Below, piece after piece: positions 51,604 through 60,065 of a stretch of 64,000 nt of DNA. A model generated the notes under the pieces. The model did not search any database. It saw only the letters and a list, made by a program, of their open reading frames with translations, and was not told the DNA's origin. This DNA is from Glo-17 sp964637835 (GTDB taxonomy: Bacteria > Krumholzibacteriota > Krumholzibacteriia > LZORAL124-64-63): contig CAZWYF010000001.1 of assembly GCA_964637835.1 (NCBI GenBank), forward strand, positions 1-64,000, given 5' to 3'. The position numbers and the translations under genes are program-made. How positions within the stretch are numbered: the first letter of the stretch is position 1; every line of letters begins with the position of its first letter.

Positions 51604-52584
51604 GTGAATCAGGACATCCCCCGACGTCTGCTCATCGCGCGGCCGCGTGGCTTCTGCGCGGGCGTGGAACGAGCGGTGGGCGTGGTCGAGCGCCTGCTCG
51701 CGGTCCATGGCACCCCCCTGTACGTGCGGAAGGAGATCGTCCACAACCAGGCGGTGGTGGAGGACTTCCGCGATCGCGGGGTCGTGTTCATCGACGACCT
51801 CGACGAGGCGCCCGACGACGCCCTCGTGGTCTTCAGCGCCCACGGTATCGCACCGGCGGTGCGGTTGGAAGCAGAACGTCGCGGTCTGCGCACCGTGGAC
51901 GCCACCTGCCCGCTGGTGACGCGGGTCCACCGGAGCGTCCAGAAGCATGCCGCGCAGGGGCGGCCCATCGTGCTCATCGGCCACGCGGGTCATGACGAGG
52001 TGATCGGCACCACCGGCGAGGCGCCCGACCAGGTCCATCTGGTGCAGACCCCCGAGGACGTGGCCGCGCTGCCCCTGGACACCGCCGCCGAGGTGGCCTA
52101 CGTCACCCAGACCACCCTGGGGGTGGAGGAGACCGCGGAGATCATCGCGGCCCTGCAGAGGCGTTTCGAGAACCTCCTGCAGCCGGGCAAGGACGACATC
52201 TGCTACGCCACCACCAACCGGCAGGAGGCGGTCAAGGCGCTGGTGCAGGCGGGCGCCACCCACGTGCTGGTGGTGGGGTCGGCCAACAGCAGCAACAGCG
52301 TCCGGCTGTGCGAGGTGGCCCGCCGCGGGGGCGCCGACGCCACGCTCGTCGACGGCCCGCAGCAACTGCCCCTGGAACGGCTCGCCGGTCACGCCACGCT
52401 GGGCCTGACCGCCGGCGCCTCGGCGCCCGAGCGGGTGGTGCAGGAGGTGGTGGCCCGCCTGCGCGAGGAGGGCTGGCAGGCCCGGGAGGTGGACGGCGTG
52501 GAGGAGAACGTCCAGTTCAAGATGCCGCGGGAGCTGGCGACCTTCGAGGCCGCGGCGGGCGGCGACCGTCCGGATGACAGTTAG
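51604..52584 (+). CDS. ispH: 4-hydroxy-3-methylbut-2-enyl diphosphate reductase
   Basis: A 326-residue [4Fe-4S] enzyme, the last step of the MEP isoprenoid pathway, producing IPP and DMAPP. The cluster cysteines are C18 in RGFCAGVERA, one in VDATCPLVTRVH, and one in DICYATTNRQEAV. HGIAPAVR, GHAGHDEVIGT, VVGSANSSNS and TAGASAPE are the family's active-site strings. GTG 51604 has AAGGAG upstream. It is divergent from the RND operon and upstream of an ArsR-family gene. Confidence 0.95.
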   Translation: MNQDIPRRLLIARPRGFCAGVERAVGVVERLLAVHGTPLYVRKEIVHNQAVVEDFRDRGVVFIDDLDEAPDDALVVFSAHGIAPAVRLEAERRGLRTVDATCPLVTRVHRSVQKHAAQGRPIVLIGHAGHDEVIGTTGEAPDQVHLVQTPEDVAALPLDTAAEVAYVTQTTLGVEETAEIIAALQRRFENLLQPGKDDICYATTNRQEAVKALVQAGATHVLVVGSANSSNSVRLCEVARRGGADATLVDGPQQLPLERLAGHATLGLTAGASAPERVVQEVVARLREEGWQAREVDGVEENVQFKMPRELATFEAAAGGDRPDDS

Positions 52585-52606
52585 CGAGTTCTGCAGTCAT
52601 GCAGCT

Positions 52607-52635
52607 TTGACATCCTGAAATCCCATGATATCATG
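52607..52635 (+). promoter_or_regulatory. promoter and operator of the ArsR-family gene
   Basis: TTGACA (52607-52612) and TATCAT (52629-52634) are 16 bases apart. The -10 box lies within the perfect 12-bp palindrome CATGATATCATG (52624-52635), ideal for autorepression by a dimeric winged-helix protein. A further inverted pair, CTGCA/TGCAG (52591-52595 and 52600-52604), lies just upstream. Confidence 0.6.
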
Positions 52636-52710
52636 AAGGGGTGGGCCGCCGGCTCACCCCCCGTCGCCATCCGGGCGCTGCGGGCGGCGCCCCTGCGGAA
52701 GGATTCCGTC

Positions 52711-53031
52711 ATGGACCGCAAGCTCTACGAGATGCAGGCCCAGCTCTGCAAGACCCTGTCCAATCCCAAGCGGCTGGAGATCCTGGACATCCTCAAGGGC
52801 GAGGGCGAGATCACCGTCAATGCCCTGGCCGAGGCCCTGGAGATCCCCAAGGCCAACACGAGCCAGCACCTGGCCGTGCTGCGCCAGGCGGGCGTGGTCA
52901 ACACCCGCCGCGACGGCATCAACGTCTTCTACAGCCTGCGGAGCGACCGCATCAGCGAGGCCTGCGCCCTCACCCGCCAGATCCTGGTGGAGCGCCTGGA
53001 GGACCAGATGGCCATGATGAAGGGGCGCTAG
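52711..53031 (+). CDS. ArsR-family winged-helix repressor
   Basis: A 106-residue DNA-binding protein: LSNPKRLEILDILK near 16-29, a recognition helix in ANTSQHLAVLRQAGVV near 48-63, and the wing TRRDGINVFYSL. It lacks the E-L-C-V-C arsenic motif. Its only cysteines are C13 and C85, a spacing that might allow redox or persulfide sensing as in BigR/SqrR, or metal binding at a different site. ATG 52711 has GGAAGGA upstream. It may control itself and the nearby RND operon. The gene ends in CTAG, sharing its stop with the opposing gene. Confidence 0.85.
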   Translation: MDRKLYEMQAQLCKTLSNPKRLEILDILKGEGEITVNALAEALEIPKANTSQHLAVLRQAGVVNTRRDGINVFYSLRSDRISEACALTRQILVERLEDQMAMMKGR

Positions 53032-56000
53032 GCGGACCGATCCTCCGAACCGCCGCCGCCCGCGGCGGTCCACCAGGCCGCCACCAGGGTCGCCAGCTCG
53101 GGCAACGTCAGCCGGCCCTGCTGCAGATCCGCGCGCACCGCCCGGGTCACGTCCACCCGCACCTCGTCCAGATCCCGCACCGCTCGCCGATCCCGGTAAC
53201 CCGCCCGCTCCAGCCAGTCCGCCAGCTCCTCCTGCTTCTCCCGCTGGAACCGGGACACCTGGCGGTCGGCCAGCGCGCCGAGGAGCCGTTCCGCATCGCC
53301 GTCCAGGCGCGCGGCGAGGTCGTCCACCTCCTCCAGCTTCCCGCTGCTCACGCCGCTGGCGGTGACGATGGCGCCGCGGGGGATCGGGCGACCGCGTCCC
53401 ACCGCGAAGGCCGCGAGGAAGGCCTCCAGCGCGCGGCCCCTTGCCAGGAGATTGGCGGCCGCCTCGGGCGGCAGGACGCCGTCGGCGGCCAGGACGTCGA
53501 GCAGCTGCTCCGTCTGGCCGAGGGTGGTCACCTCGCGTGTGATCAGCGCGTGCAGCCGGGGCAGCTGATCGCGCAGGAGGTGGAAGAGGTGCGCCCCGGC
53601 GGCCGGCGTCCCGGAGGCCAGCGGCGGGACCGCGGCCGCCAGGGCGTAGGCCACCGGATCGGTGTCCGGACCGGGAGGCGGGGGCAGCGGCCGGGCAAAG
53701 GGCCGCAGGCGCGCCTCCGGGGCCGCCGCGGCCTCGCGGCGCACCGTCTGCAGCTCGGTGACCGGCGCGGCGGGCAGGCCCGCGCGGGCCAGCGCCTGCT
53801 GCCAGGCCGTGACGTCGGCCGGATCGCAGGTGAGGTAGAAGACCTGCCGCCCCTGCTCGCGGACCAGCGCGATCACCGCGGCGGCCACCGCAGCGAAGCG
53901 CTCGGCGTCGCTGGCGGTGAGCGACTCGTCCAGGAAGAGCGGCAGCCGCAGGCCTCGCTCGGCCTCCTGGAGGAACGCCAGCCGGGCGGCCAGCAGCAGC
54001 TGGGCCCGGGTGCCGTCGCTCAGCTCGGCCAGTCCGTGGCCGCGACCGGTGCGGGTGTCGATGGCGCGGAAGGTGCCCGGATCGGTGCGGCCGTCGGCGG
54101 CGAGGTCGTCCGCGAGCTGGAGATGCCAGCGACCGCTGGTGAAGGACCCGAACAGCTCGCGCGCGCGCTGCAGCACCGCCGGCTCGGCCGCGCGCCGGTG
54201 TTCCCGGCGCAGGTGCTCCAGCAGCAGGCGCCGCAGGGCGGTGTCGGCGGTCCGATCGCGCGTGTCGGTCAGGGCGCCGCGGGCGGCGTCGCGGCGGGCG
54301 AGGGCCCGGTCGAGGGCGGCATCGTGCTCGGCGGCCTGCACGCGGGTCTCGATGCGCACCACCTCCTCCTTCAGCTCCTCGGCCCCCGCGGCCGCGACCA
54401 CGGCCTCCTGCCGCTCGGCGGCGAGGGTGGCCGCGTCGGTGCCCACGGCCGTCGCGGCCAGGTCCCGCTGGGCCTCCGGCAGCTCGGCCAGGCGCGCCTC
54501 GGCCGCCTCGCGCGCCGCCGTCGCCCGCGTGGCCGCCTCGGCCGCCGCGCGCCAGCTCTGCAGCTGGGCGGCCATGGCCTGCAGGCGGGCATCGTCCCCG
54601 GGGCCGAGGTCCAGGTCGGCCAGGAGCCGGGTGGCCTCCCCGCCGGCCTCGGCCGCGACGGCCTCGGCGCGCTCGAGGCCCTGCTGGGCCTGCAGCGCGG
54701 TCTGGCTGGCGAACCGGTGCTGCTGCGCCCGGCTGGCCAGCGACTCGAGTGCGGTCTCCAGGGGGGCCGGCTCCAGGAGGGGGCCGGCAGGTGCGGGGTC
54801 GTCCAGCCAGGCCTGCAGCTGCTCGCGGGCGCCGGCCAGGCTGGCGGCCAGCTCGCCGGCGACCACCTCGGCGGCCTCGGCCGCGGCGGCCTGCTCGACC
54901 AGGGCGCGGTGGTAGGCCGCATCGCGGTGCAGGCGCTCGGCCGCATCCAGGGCGGCGGCGGGGTCGTCGGTGACGGCGGACCGGGCGCGGGTCTCGGCAT
55001 CCAGCCGCGCGTGCTCCGCCTGCAGGGCCTGGCGCAGCCGGTCGCGCCGGCCGGCGTCGCCGGCGGCCACCTCGGCATCCAGCACCCCGGCCAGGGTGGC
55101 CGCCACCGCCTCCGGTTCCCAGGCGGCGGGCGCCGGGCCGCCGGCCGCGGCATGGGCGGCGCGGGCACGGGCGCTGGCCGGCCGACGCAGGCGCCGCCAC
55201 AGCGCGAGGCCCGCGACCATCGCCGCGCCACCGATCAGGAACCAGCCGCGCGGGTCCTGGCGCCACGGTTGCAGCCACAGGCCGGCAGCCAGCAGGAGCA
55301 CGGCCGCCAGTGCCACGGGCCAGACGGCGGCCCGCTCGCCGCCTGCGGCCAGCCAGGCGACCAGGGCGGCGCGGGTGGCCGCCAGGCGGTCCGGATCCCG
55401 GGACGACCCCGGCGGTGCGGCCCCGGTCTGCGTCCCGCCGGCGGGCGGTCCCGGCGGGGTGGTCTGGAGCTCGGGACGCGCGAGGAGGGTCTCCATGGCA
55501 TCGCGGCCGGCGAGCTGCGCGAGCCCGGTGCGCACCGCATCGGCCTCGCGGCGCAGGGCGGCGGCGTCCACCGGCGCCGGCGGTTCCGGGCGTCCCCAGG
55601 GTGCGAGGTGCTCCCGTGCGGTCTCGCAGGCCGTGGCGGCGGCGGCCAGCCGCTCGCGGGCCTGGTGTCGTTGCCCCACCAGGGCGCGGGCCTGGTCCAG
55701 CTGCGAGCGGACGCCGGCGAGCACCGCGGCATCGGGCGCCCCGTCGGGCAGGTTCGCGGCGGCGAGCTGGTCCGCGGCCTCCGCCAGCTCCCGGCGGGCG
55801 GCGGCCTGGTCGTCCCGGGCGCTGCGCTGGCGTGTGCGCAGGCGGTCGAGGCGCTCGGCGGCATCGGCCGGCAGGCGATCCATGGCCGGCGGGTAGCGCC
55901 GCTCCAGGTGGTCGCGCCGTGCGGCCTCCTCGGTACGGGCCTCCACCACCGTCTGGGCCGCGGCCAGGGCCGTGGCGCGCCGGGCGGCTTCCTTCGCGGC

Positions 56001-56564
56001 CTGCAGCCGCCCACGCAGCTGCCGCAGCCGGGCCTCCTCCTGGGCGAGCTGCTGGCGATCCTCCCGGAGCCGTCGGACCTCCCGCTCGGCGTCGTCGAGC
56101 GCCGCCCGCTGGCTGCGGCCCTCCTGCCCGGTGACCCCCTGTTCGGCGAGGAGCGCGGCGAGGTCGTAGCCGCCGGCCAGCTGGTTGCGGACCTGGCGGG
56201 CGAGGTCGTGGTCGGTCCGGTCCGCGCCGGGCTTGAGCAGGTCCAGGATGCCCAGGCGGAAGGCGCCGGCGAGGCTGGTCGGCGGGACGGCGGGCGGCTC
56301 GGCGGGCTGGCCGTCCCGCTGCCAGGCCACGCGGGCGCCGCCGTCGCGGCTGGACAGCCAGGTGTGCTGCTGGTCCCGCCAGACGGCCCGCACCACGCCC
56401 ACGGGCGCGGGGTCGGACCACAGCAGGCCAAGGGCGGCGCGGCATAGCGAGCTCTTGCCCGAGCCATTGGGGCCGAGGACCAGGTTCACGCCGGGAACGC
56501 CGCGCACGGTGAAGGGCGTCTCCAGGCCGGGAAGCCGGGTGACGTGCAGCTCATGCAGCTCCAT
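53028..56564 (-). CDS. YhaN/SbcC-like AAA ATPase with extra C-terminal domain
   Basis: A 1178-residue SMC/Rad50-type ATPase. Walker A GPNGSGKS is at 31-38, long coiled coils follow, and a hydrophobic hairpin (about 414-460) would anchor the arms in the membrane as in YhaN. The signature motif ELSDGTRAQ is near 845 and Walker B LPLFLDES near 875. About 240 further residues (from roughly 935) follow the ATPase head after a proline-rich linker, with helical segments and VTASGVSSGKLEEVDDLAARLDGDAERLL. YhaN proteins normally end near the head, so this is a fusion. It overlaps the nuclease gene by 14 bases and probably forms an SbcCD-like complex. Confidence 0.82.
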   Translation of the reverse strand: MELHELHVTRLPGLETPFTVRGVPGVNLVLGPNGSGKSSLCRAALGLLWSDPAPVGVVRAVWRDQQHTWLSSRDGGARVAWQRDGQPAEPPAVPPTSLAGAFRLGILDLLKPGADRTDHDLARQVRNQLAGGYDLAALLAEQGVTGQEGRSQRAALDDAEREVRRLREDRQQLAQEEARLRQLRGRLQAAKEAARRATALAAAQTVVEARTEEAARRDHLERRYPPAMDRLPADAAERLDRLRTRQRSARDDQAAARRELAEAADQLAAANLPDGAPDAAVLAGVRSQLDQARALVGQRHQARERLAAAATACETAREHLAPWGRPEPPAPVDAAALRREADAVRTGLAQLAGRDAMETLLARPELQTTPPGPPAGGTQTGAAPPGSSRDPDRLAATRAALVAWLAAGGERAAVWPVALAAVLLLAAGLWLQPWRQDPRGWFLIGGAAMVAGLALWRRLRRPASARARAAHAAAGGPAPAAWEPEAVAATLAGVLDAEVAAGDAGRRDRLRQALQAEHARLDAETRARSAVTDDPAAALDAAERLHRDAAYHRALVEQAAAAEAAEVVAGELAASLAGAREQLQAWLDDPAPAGPLLEPAPLETALESLASRAQQHRFASQTALQAQQGLERAEAVAAEAGGEATRLLADLDLGPGDDARLQAMAAQLQSWRAAAEAATRATAAREAAEARLAELPEAQRDLAATAVGTDAATLAAERQEAVVAAAGAEELKEEVVRIETRVQAAEHDAALDRALARRDAARGALTDTRDRTADTALRRLLLEHLRREHRRAAEPAVLQRARELFGSFTSGRWHLQLADDLAADGRTDPGTFRAIDTRTGRGHGLAELSDGTRAQLLLAARLAFLQEAERGLRLPLFLDESLTASDAERFAAVAAAVIALVREQGRQVFYLTCDPADVTAWQQALARAGLPAAPVTELQTVRREAAAAPEARLRPFARPLPPPPGPDTDPVAYALAAAVPPLASGTPAAGAHLFHLLRDQLPRLHALITREVTTLGQTEQLLDVLAADGVLPPEAAANLLARGRALEAFLAAFAVGRGRPIPRGAIVTASGVSSGKLEEVDDLAARLDGDAERLLGALADRQVSRFQREKQEELADWLERAGYRDRRAVRDLDEVRVDVTRAVRADLQQGRLTLPELATLVAAWWTAAGGGGSEDRSA

Positions 56565-57822
56565 GGCCGTCCTCCCGGTGGGCGAGCAGGGTGCTCAGCA
56601 GCTGGTAGCCGTTCTGCAGCAAGCGCTGGCGCAGCGCCTCGGCGTCGGGAGGGGCGGCGGCCAGGCGCTGGAAGTTGCTGGCCCGGCCCACCTCCAGGAG
56701 CGTCCGTGCCGCGTCCGCGAGGAGGGCCTCGCCGCCGCCGTCACGCACGTCGAGCAGCGTGCGGGCGAGCAGGCCGGGGGGATCGTCGCGGCGGGCGAGG
56801 GCGGCGAGGTCGTGCACGGGCTCGACGTCCAGGATCACCCTGTCGATGAACAGCTGGCGGGCGCCGGCGGTGACGGTCCGGCCGGTGTCCAGGAGCTCGG
56901 CCGCCGCCGCGGCCAGGGCGTCCGGGGCCGCCGCGCGGCCAGTCAGCCGCAGCCGGACGCCCACGGCGGTGGCCGGGTCCCCGGCGGCGTCCAGCTCCGC
57001 GGCCAGCGTGGCGAGGACCGCGAACGCCTGCTCCTGGAGCTCGAGCCGGGGCTCCGCCATGGCGGTCACCTCCAGCGGCCGCACCTCCCAGCGGAGCGGG
57101 GCCAGGGACAGATGCTCGAGCTGGATCATCCCGCCGGCGGCCGTGACCAGCCAGGGGCCGCGTGCTCCCGTCTCGCCGGGGTCCAGCCCCTGGAGCGACC
57201 CCAGGTAGCCGGGCCGCTCGTCGTCGGCGCGGAGGCTGGGCTGGTGGACATGGCCCAGCAGCCAGCGCACCTCGCCGGCGGCCCGCAGCTCGCCCGCGGT
57301 CACCGGGGCGTAGGCGCTGGCCGGCGCACCGAGGTCCGCATGGAGCAGGCCCACGGTGGGCGGGCCGGGCTGCAGGCGGGGCAGGTCGCGGGCGGGGCTC
57401 GTGTGGTGGTGCCGGTCGGGGAACGACCAGCCCAGGATCCGGACGGGGTCGCCGGCGCCCTCCACGGTGACCTGTTCCCAGCGGCCGCCAGCGCCGAGGA
57501 TCCGCAGGTTGGGCAGCTGCGCGGCCAGGCGTGGCAGCACGTCGTGGTCGTGGTTGCCGGCCACGGCATGGACGGGCACGCCGGCGGCGGTGAGCGGGGC
57601 GAGGGCCTCGGCGAGGGCGCCCAGGGCATGGAAGAGGTCGCGGGAGGTGTCGGCCACGTCGCCGGCGAGCAGCACGGCGGCCACCTCGTGCTCCAGCGCG
57701 GCTTGCACGGCGGCGCGCAGGGCCGCGTCCGGGCCCAGCGACGCCGGATCCAGGCTCGCGGGCAGGCGGCCGCTGAGGCGGCCGAGATGGATGTCGCCGA
57801 TGGCCAGCAGGCGGGTGGGCAC
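56551..57822 (-). CDS. YhaO/SbcD-like DNA repair exonuclease
   Basis: A 423-residue Mre11-type metallophosphoesterase: IGDIHLGRLSGRLP near 8-21, LLAGDVADTSRDLF near 53-66, GNHDHDVL near 93-100, LLHADLG and LLGHVHQPS, all metal-ligand motifs. The C-terminal half corresponds to the DNA-capping and coiled-coil-binding region. With the YhaN-like ATPase downstream it should make a membrane-linked SbcCD-type nuclease. GTG 57822 is chosen because GAGGAGGGG lies directly in front. The longer frame to 57987 begins before the promoter. Confidence 0.88.
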   Translation of the reverse strand: MPTRLLAIGDIHLGRLSGRLPASLDPASLGPDAALRAAVQAALEHEVAAVLLAGDVADTSRDLFHALGALAEALAPLTAAGVPVHAVAGNHDHDVLPRLAAQLPNLRILGAGGRWEQVTVEGAGDPVRILGWSFPDRHHHTSPARDLPRLQPGPPTVGLLHADLGAPASAYAPVTAGELRAAGEVRWLLGHVHQPSLRADDERPGYLGSLQGLDPGETGARGPWLVTAAGGMIQLEHLSLAPLRWEVRPLEVTAMAEPRLELQEQAFAVLATLAAELDAAGDPATAVGVRLRLTGRAAAPDALAAAAAELLDTGRTVTAGARQLFIDRVILDVEPVHDLAALARRDDPPGLLARTLLDVRDGGGEALLADAARTLLEVGRASNFQRLAAAPPDAEALRQRLLQNGYQLLSTLLAHREDGHGAA

Positions 57823-57850
57823 GTCCCCTCCTCGGTCCGGGTACCGCCGC

Positions 57851-57879
57851 AGTATGCAACCGCGCGGCGCCGGGGTAAA
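57851..57879 (-). promoter_or_regulatory. promoter of the yhaO-yhaN-like operon
   Basis: On the minus strand TTTACC (57874-57879) and CATACT (57851-57856) are separated by 17 bases, about 30 bases before the GTG at 57822. Confidence 0.5.
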
Positions 57880-57918
57880 GACCCGACGCCCGGCGGCCGT
57901 GTCCGCCCCCGACGAGCA

Positions 57919-57949
57919 GGGCGGCGACCCCGCGTCAGGATCGCCGCCC
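57919..57949 (-). terminator. hairpin terminator after the HDOD gene
   Basis: GGGCGGCGA (57919-57927) and TCGCCGCCC (57941-57949) form a perfect 9-bp stem with a 13-base loop, about 40 bases downstream of the HDOD stop. Confidence 0.5.
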
Positions 57950-57990
57950 CGGGCTGGCCGCCGGCGGCGGCCGTCCGTCACCGTCATCGG

Positions 57991-58878
57991 TCAGTCCAGG
58001 AGCTTGAGCAGCTCCAGGGATTCGGTGAGCTCCTCCTGCGCCCGCTCGATCACCTCGCTGGCGGCGTCGGGCGTCAGGCCCACCAGCCTGGCGGCAGCCT
58101 GGGAATGGGTGCGCGGGGCGGCAGCGGCGGGACCGCCGCACGCCATGTGATGGCTGAAGTAGTCGGCCAGGTGGACCAGGGCGGTCAGCTCGGCGTGGCG
58201 GCTGGCGGCCTCGAACTCGTGATGCCAGGCCACCGCCTCCACCACCGCGGCGGGGAAGTCCCAGGCGCGGAAGAGGGCGCGGCCGATGCCGGCGTGGTCG
58301 ATGGGGAAGAGCAGATCCTCGCAGGCGCGCCAGGTGAGGCGCTGCTCCGCGGCGGCGCGGGCGAGGTCGTTCACGTCCTCGGGGAAGTGCTGGAGCATGA
58401 CCAGCTTGCCGGTGTCGTGCAGCAGGCCGGCGACGAAGGCGTCCTCGGGCTGGCAGCGGCCCAGGACCAGGCTCAGCTGCTTGGCCAGGCAGGAGACGCC
58501 GATGCTGTGGCGCCAGAAGTCCTCGAGGTCGAGATGGTCGCTGCTGGCCTGCAGGTCCTTGAACTGCTCGAAGACCGAGACGGCCAGGGCGGCCGAGCGC
58601 ACGGCCTGGAACCCCATGATGATCACGGCGCGGCTGATGGTGGTGATCTGGGCGCTGTGTCCGTAGAAGGCGCTGTTGACCAGCTTGAGGATCTTGGCGG
58701 TGAGGGCCTGGTCGCGCGCGATCACCTCGGCCAGCTCGCTGACCTGGGTGTCGGGATCCTGCATGCGTGCGAAGAGCTCCTGGAAGACCACCGGCAGGGT
58801 GGGCAGTTCCTTGACGAACCCCTTGAGCTGGCGCGGGTGGACGTCCATGAGCGACGGATGAATGGTGGCGGCGGACAC
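57991..58878 (-). CDS. HDOD-domain signalling protein
   Basis: A 295-residue cytosolic protein with an HDOD domain: LPTLPVVFQELFARMQDP near 26-43, LTAKILKLVNSAFYGHSAQITTISRAVIIMGFQAVRSAAL near 60-98, and GLLHDTGKLVM with the HD pair near 165. HDOD proteins are signalling scaffolds derived from HD phosphohydrolases. Here HD is kept, but downstream catalytic residues cannot be judged. GTG 58878 has GGGAGG six bases ahead. It follows selD at a distance with a hairpin in between. Confidence 0.88.
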   Translation of the reverse strand: MSAATIHPSLMDVHPRQLKGFVKELPTLPVVFQELFARMQDPDTQVSELAEVIARDQALTAKILKLVNSAFYGHSAQITTISRAVIIMGFQAVRSAALAVSVFEQFKDLQASSDHLDLEDFWRHSIGVSCLAKQLSLVLGRCQPEDAFVAGLLHDTGKLVMLQHFPEDVNDLARAAAEQRLTWRACEDLLFPIDHAGIGRALFRAWDFPAAVVEAVAWHHEFEAASRHAELTALVHLADYFSHHMACGGPAAAAPRTHSQAAARLVGLTPDAASEVIERAQEELTESLELLKLLD

Positions 58879-58895
58879 GGCGGCCTCCCGGGGAT

Positions 58896-58918
58896 GGGAT
58901 CAGGATACTCCTGATCCC
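58896..58918 (-). terminator. hairpin between selD and the HDOD gene
   Basis: GGGATCAGGA (58896-58905) and TCCTGATCCC (58909-58918) form a perfect 10-bp stem with a three-base loop. It sits 17 bases before the HDOD start and 70 after the selD stop, so it may terminate selD transcripts or shape the HDOD leader. It has no T tract on the minus strand. Confidence 0.5.
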
Positions 58919-58987
58919 GGGATCGACCGCCGGAGCAAGGACTTGAGGGGGATCCGCAGGCGGGACGCGGCCCGGCGCGCCGGGCGG

Positions 58988-60040
58988 TCAGCGGATCCGC
59001 AGGAAGGGTTCCCCGCCCGCGTGTTCCCTGACCTCGCCGATCACCTCGGCGCAGAGGGCGCCGCGGGCGAGGACGGCGTCCTGGAGCGCCGCACAGCGGT
59101 CGGCCGCAACGGCGAGCAGCAGACCGCCGCTGGTCTGGGGATCGTGGACCAGGCCCACGAGGCCCTCGTCGAGGTCCTCGGGGATGTCCAGCCAGCGGCC
59201 GGTGAAGCCGGCGTTGGCCCGCGTCCCGCCGCAGGTGAAGCCGGCGGCGCAGAGCGCGGCCGCCCGCGGGAGCTGGGGCAGGGCCCCGCTCTCGATCACC
59301 AGCTGGACGCCGCCGCCGCGGGCCATCTCCAGGGCGTGGCCGGTGAGGCCGAACCCGGTCACGTCGGTCCCCGCGGTGGCGCCGAGGGCCGCAGCGTCGG
59401 CGCCGGGGCGGTTGAGCGTGGTCATGCAGGTGACCAGCGCGGCGTACTCGTGGTCGCTCAGCTGGCCGGCGCGGCTGGCGGCCACCAGGGCGCCGGTGCC
59501 CAGGGGCTTGGTCAGCACCAGCCGGTCGCCGGGGCGTGCGGTGCTGTTGCGCAGGATGCGGTCGGGGTGGACCAGGCCGGTGACGGCCAGGCCGAACTTG
59601 ATCTCCTGGTCGCGGACGGTGTGCCCGCCGGCCACCACGCAGCCCGCCTCGGCGCAGACGGCCGCGGCGCCCGCCAGGATCTGGCCCAGGACCTCCGGCG
59701 GCACCTCTTTCTCGGGGTAGCCGCAGAGGTTCAGGGCGGTCAGGGGGAGGCCGCCCATGGCGTAGACGTCGCTCAGGGAGTTGGCGGCGGCGACGCGGCC
59801 GAAGGCGTCGGGGTCGTCCACCACGGGGGTGATGAAGTCCGCGGTCACCACCAGCGCACGCTCGGCGTCCAGACGGTACACGCCGGCGTCGTCGGACGTC
59901 TCGAATCCGACCAGCAGCTCGGGCGGGTGGGCCGCCGCGATGGGGCCGAGCAGGCCGTCCAGGTCCCCTGGACTCAGCTTGGCCGCTCAGCCGGCGCTCT
60001 TGGCGTACCGGGTCAGGCGGAACATCTCGCCACCGGACAT
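58988..60040 (-). CDS. selD: selenide, water dikinase (SelD) with in-frame UGA coding for selenocysteine
   Basis: SelD makes selenophosphate from selenide and ATP. The frame open on ordinary reading starts only at 59881 (V-Y-R-L-D). Upstream, in the same frame, ATG 60040 with GAGGAG in front encodes FRLTRYAKSAG, then TGA (59987-59989, codon 18), then AAKLSPGDLDGLL. This is the SelD active site, normally S-G-C/U-A-A-K, so UGA is read as selenocysteine. The rest is typical: TADFITPVVDDPDAFGRVAAANSLSDVYAMGG, GGHTV, and GTDVTGFGLTGHALEM. Total 350 residues, the normal length. A SECIS-like hairpin follows the UGA. It implies selA, selB and selC elsewhere in the genome. Confidence 0.92.
59957..59989 (-). 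promoter_or_regulatory. bacterial SECIS-like element of selD
   Basis: Directly after the UGA, the mRNA has GTCCAGG (59967-59973) and CCTGGAC (59957-59963) around the loop GGA (59964-59966). The perfect 7-bp stem places its G-rich apical loop 21-23 bases after the first base of the UGA (59989), in the range used by SelB-binding SECIS hairpins of bacteria. Confidence 0.7.
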
Positions 60041-60065
60041 GCGGGCTCCTCGCCGACGTGGTGAC

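Noticed and set aside
52641..56447. A plus-strand open frame of 1268 codons across the YhaN-like gene
   Set aside because: Shadow of the minus-strand ATPase, which has Walker A, signature and Walker B motifs; the plus frame is a low-complexity Gly/Arg/Gln protein.
58988..59881. SelD as a 297-residue protein starting at GTG 59881
   Set aside because: This start would remove the active-site segment and has no ribosome site, while the upstream in-frame sequence encodes the conserved SelD N terminus with a good Shine-Dalgarno.
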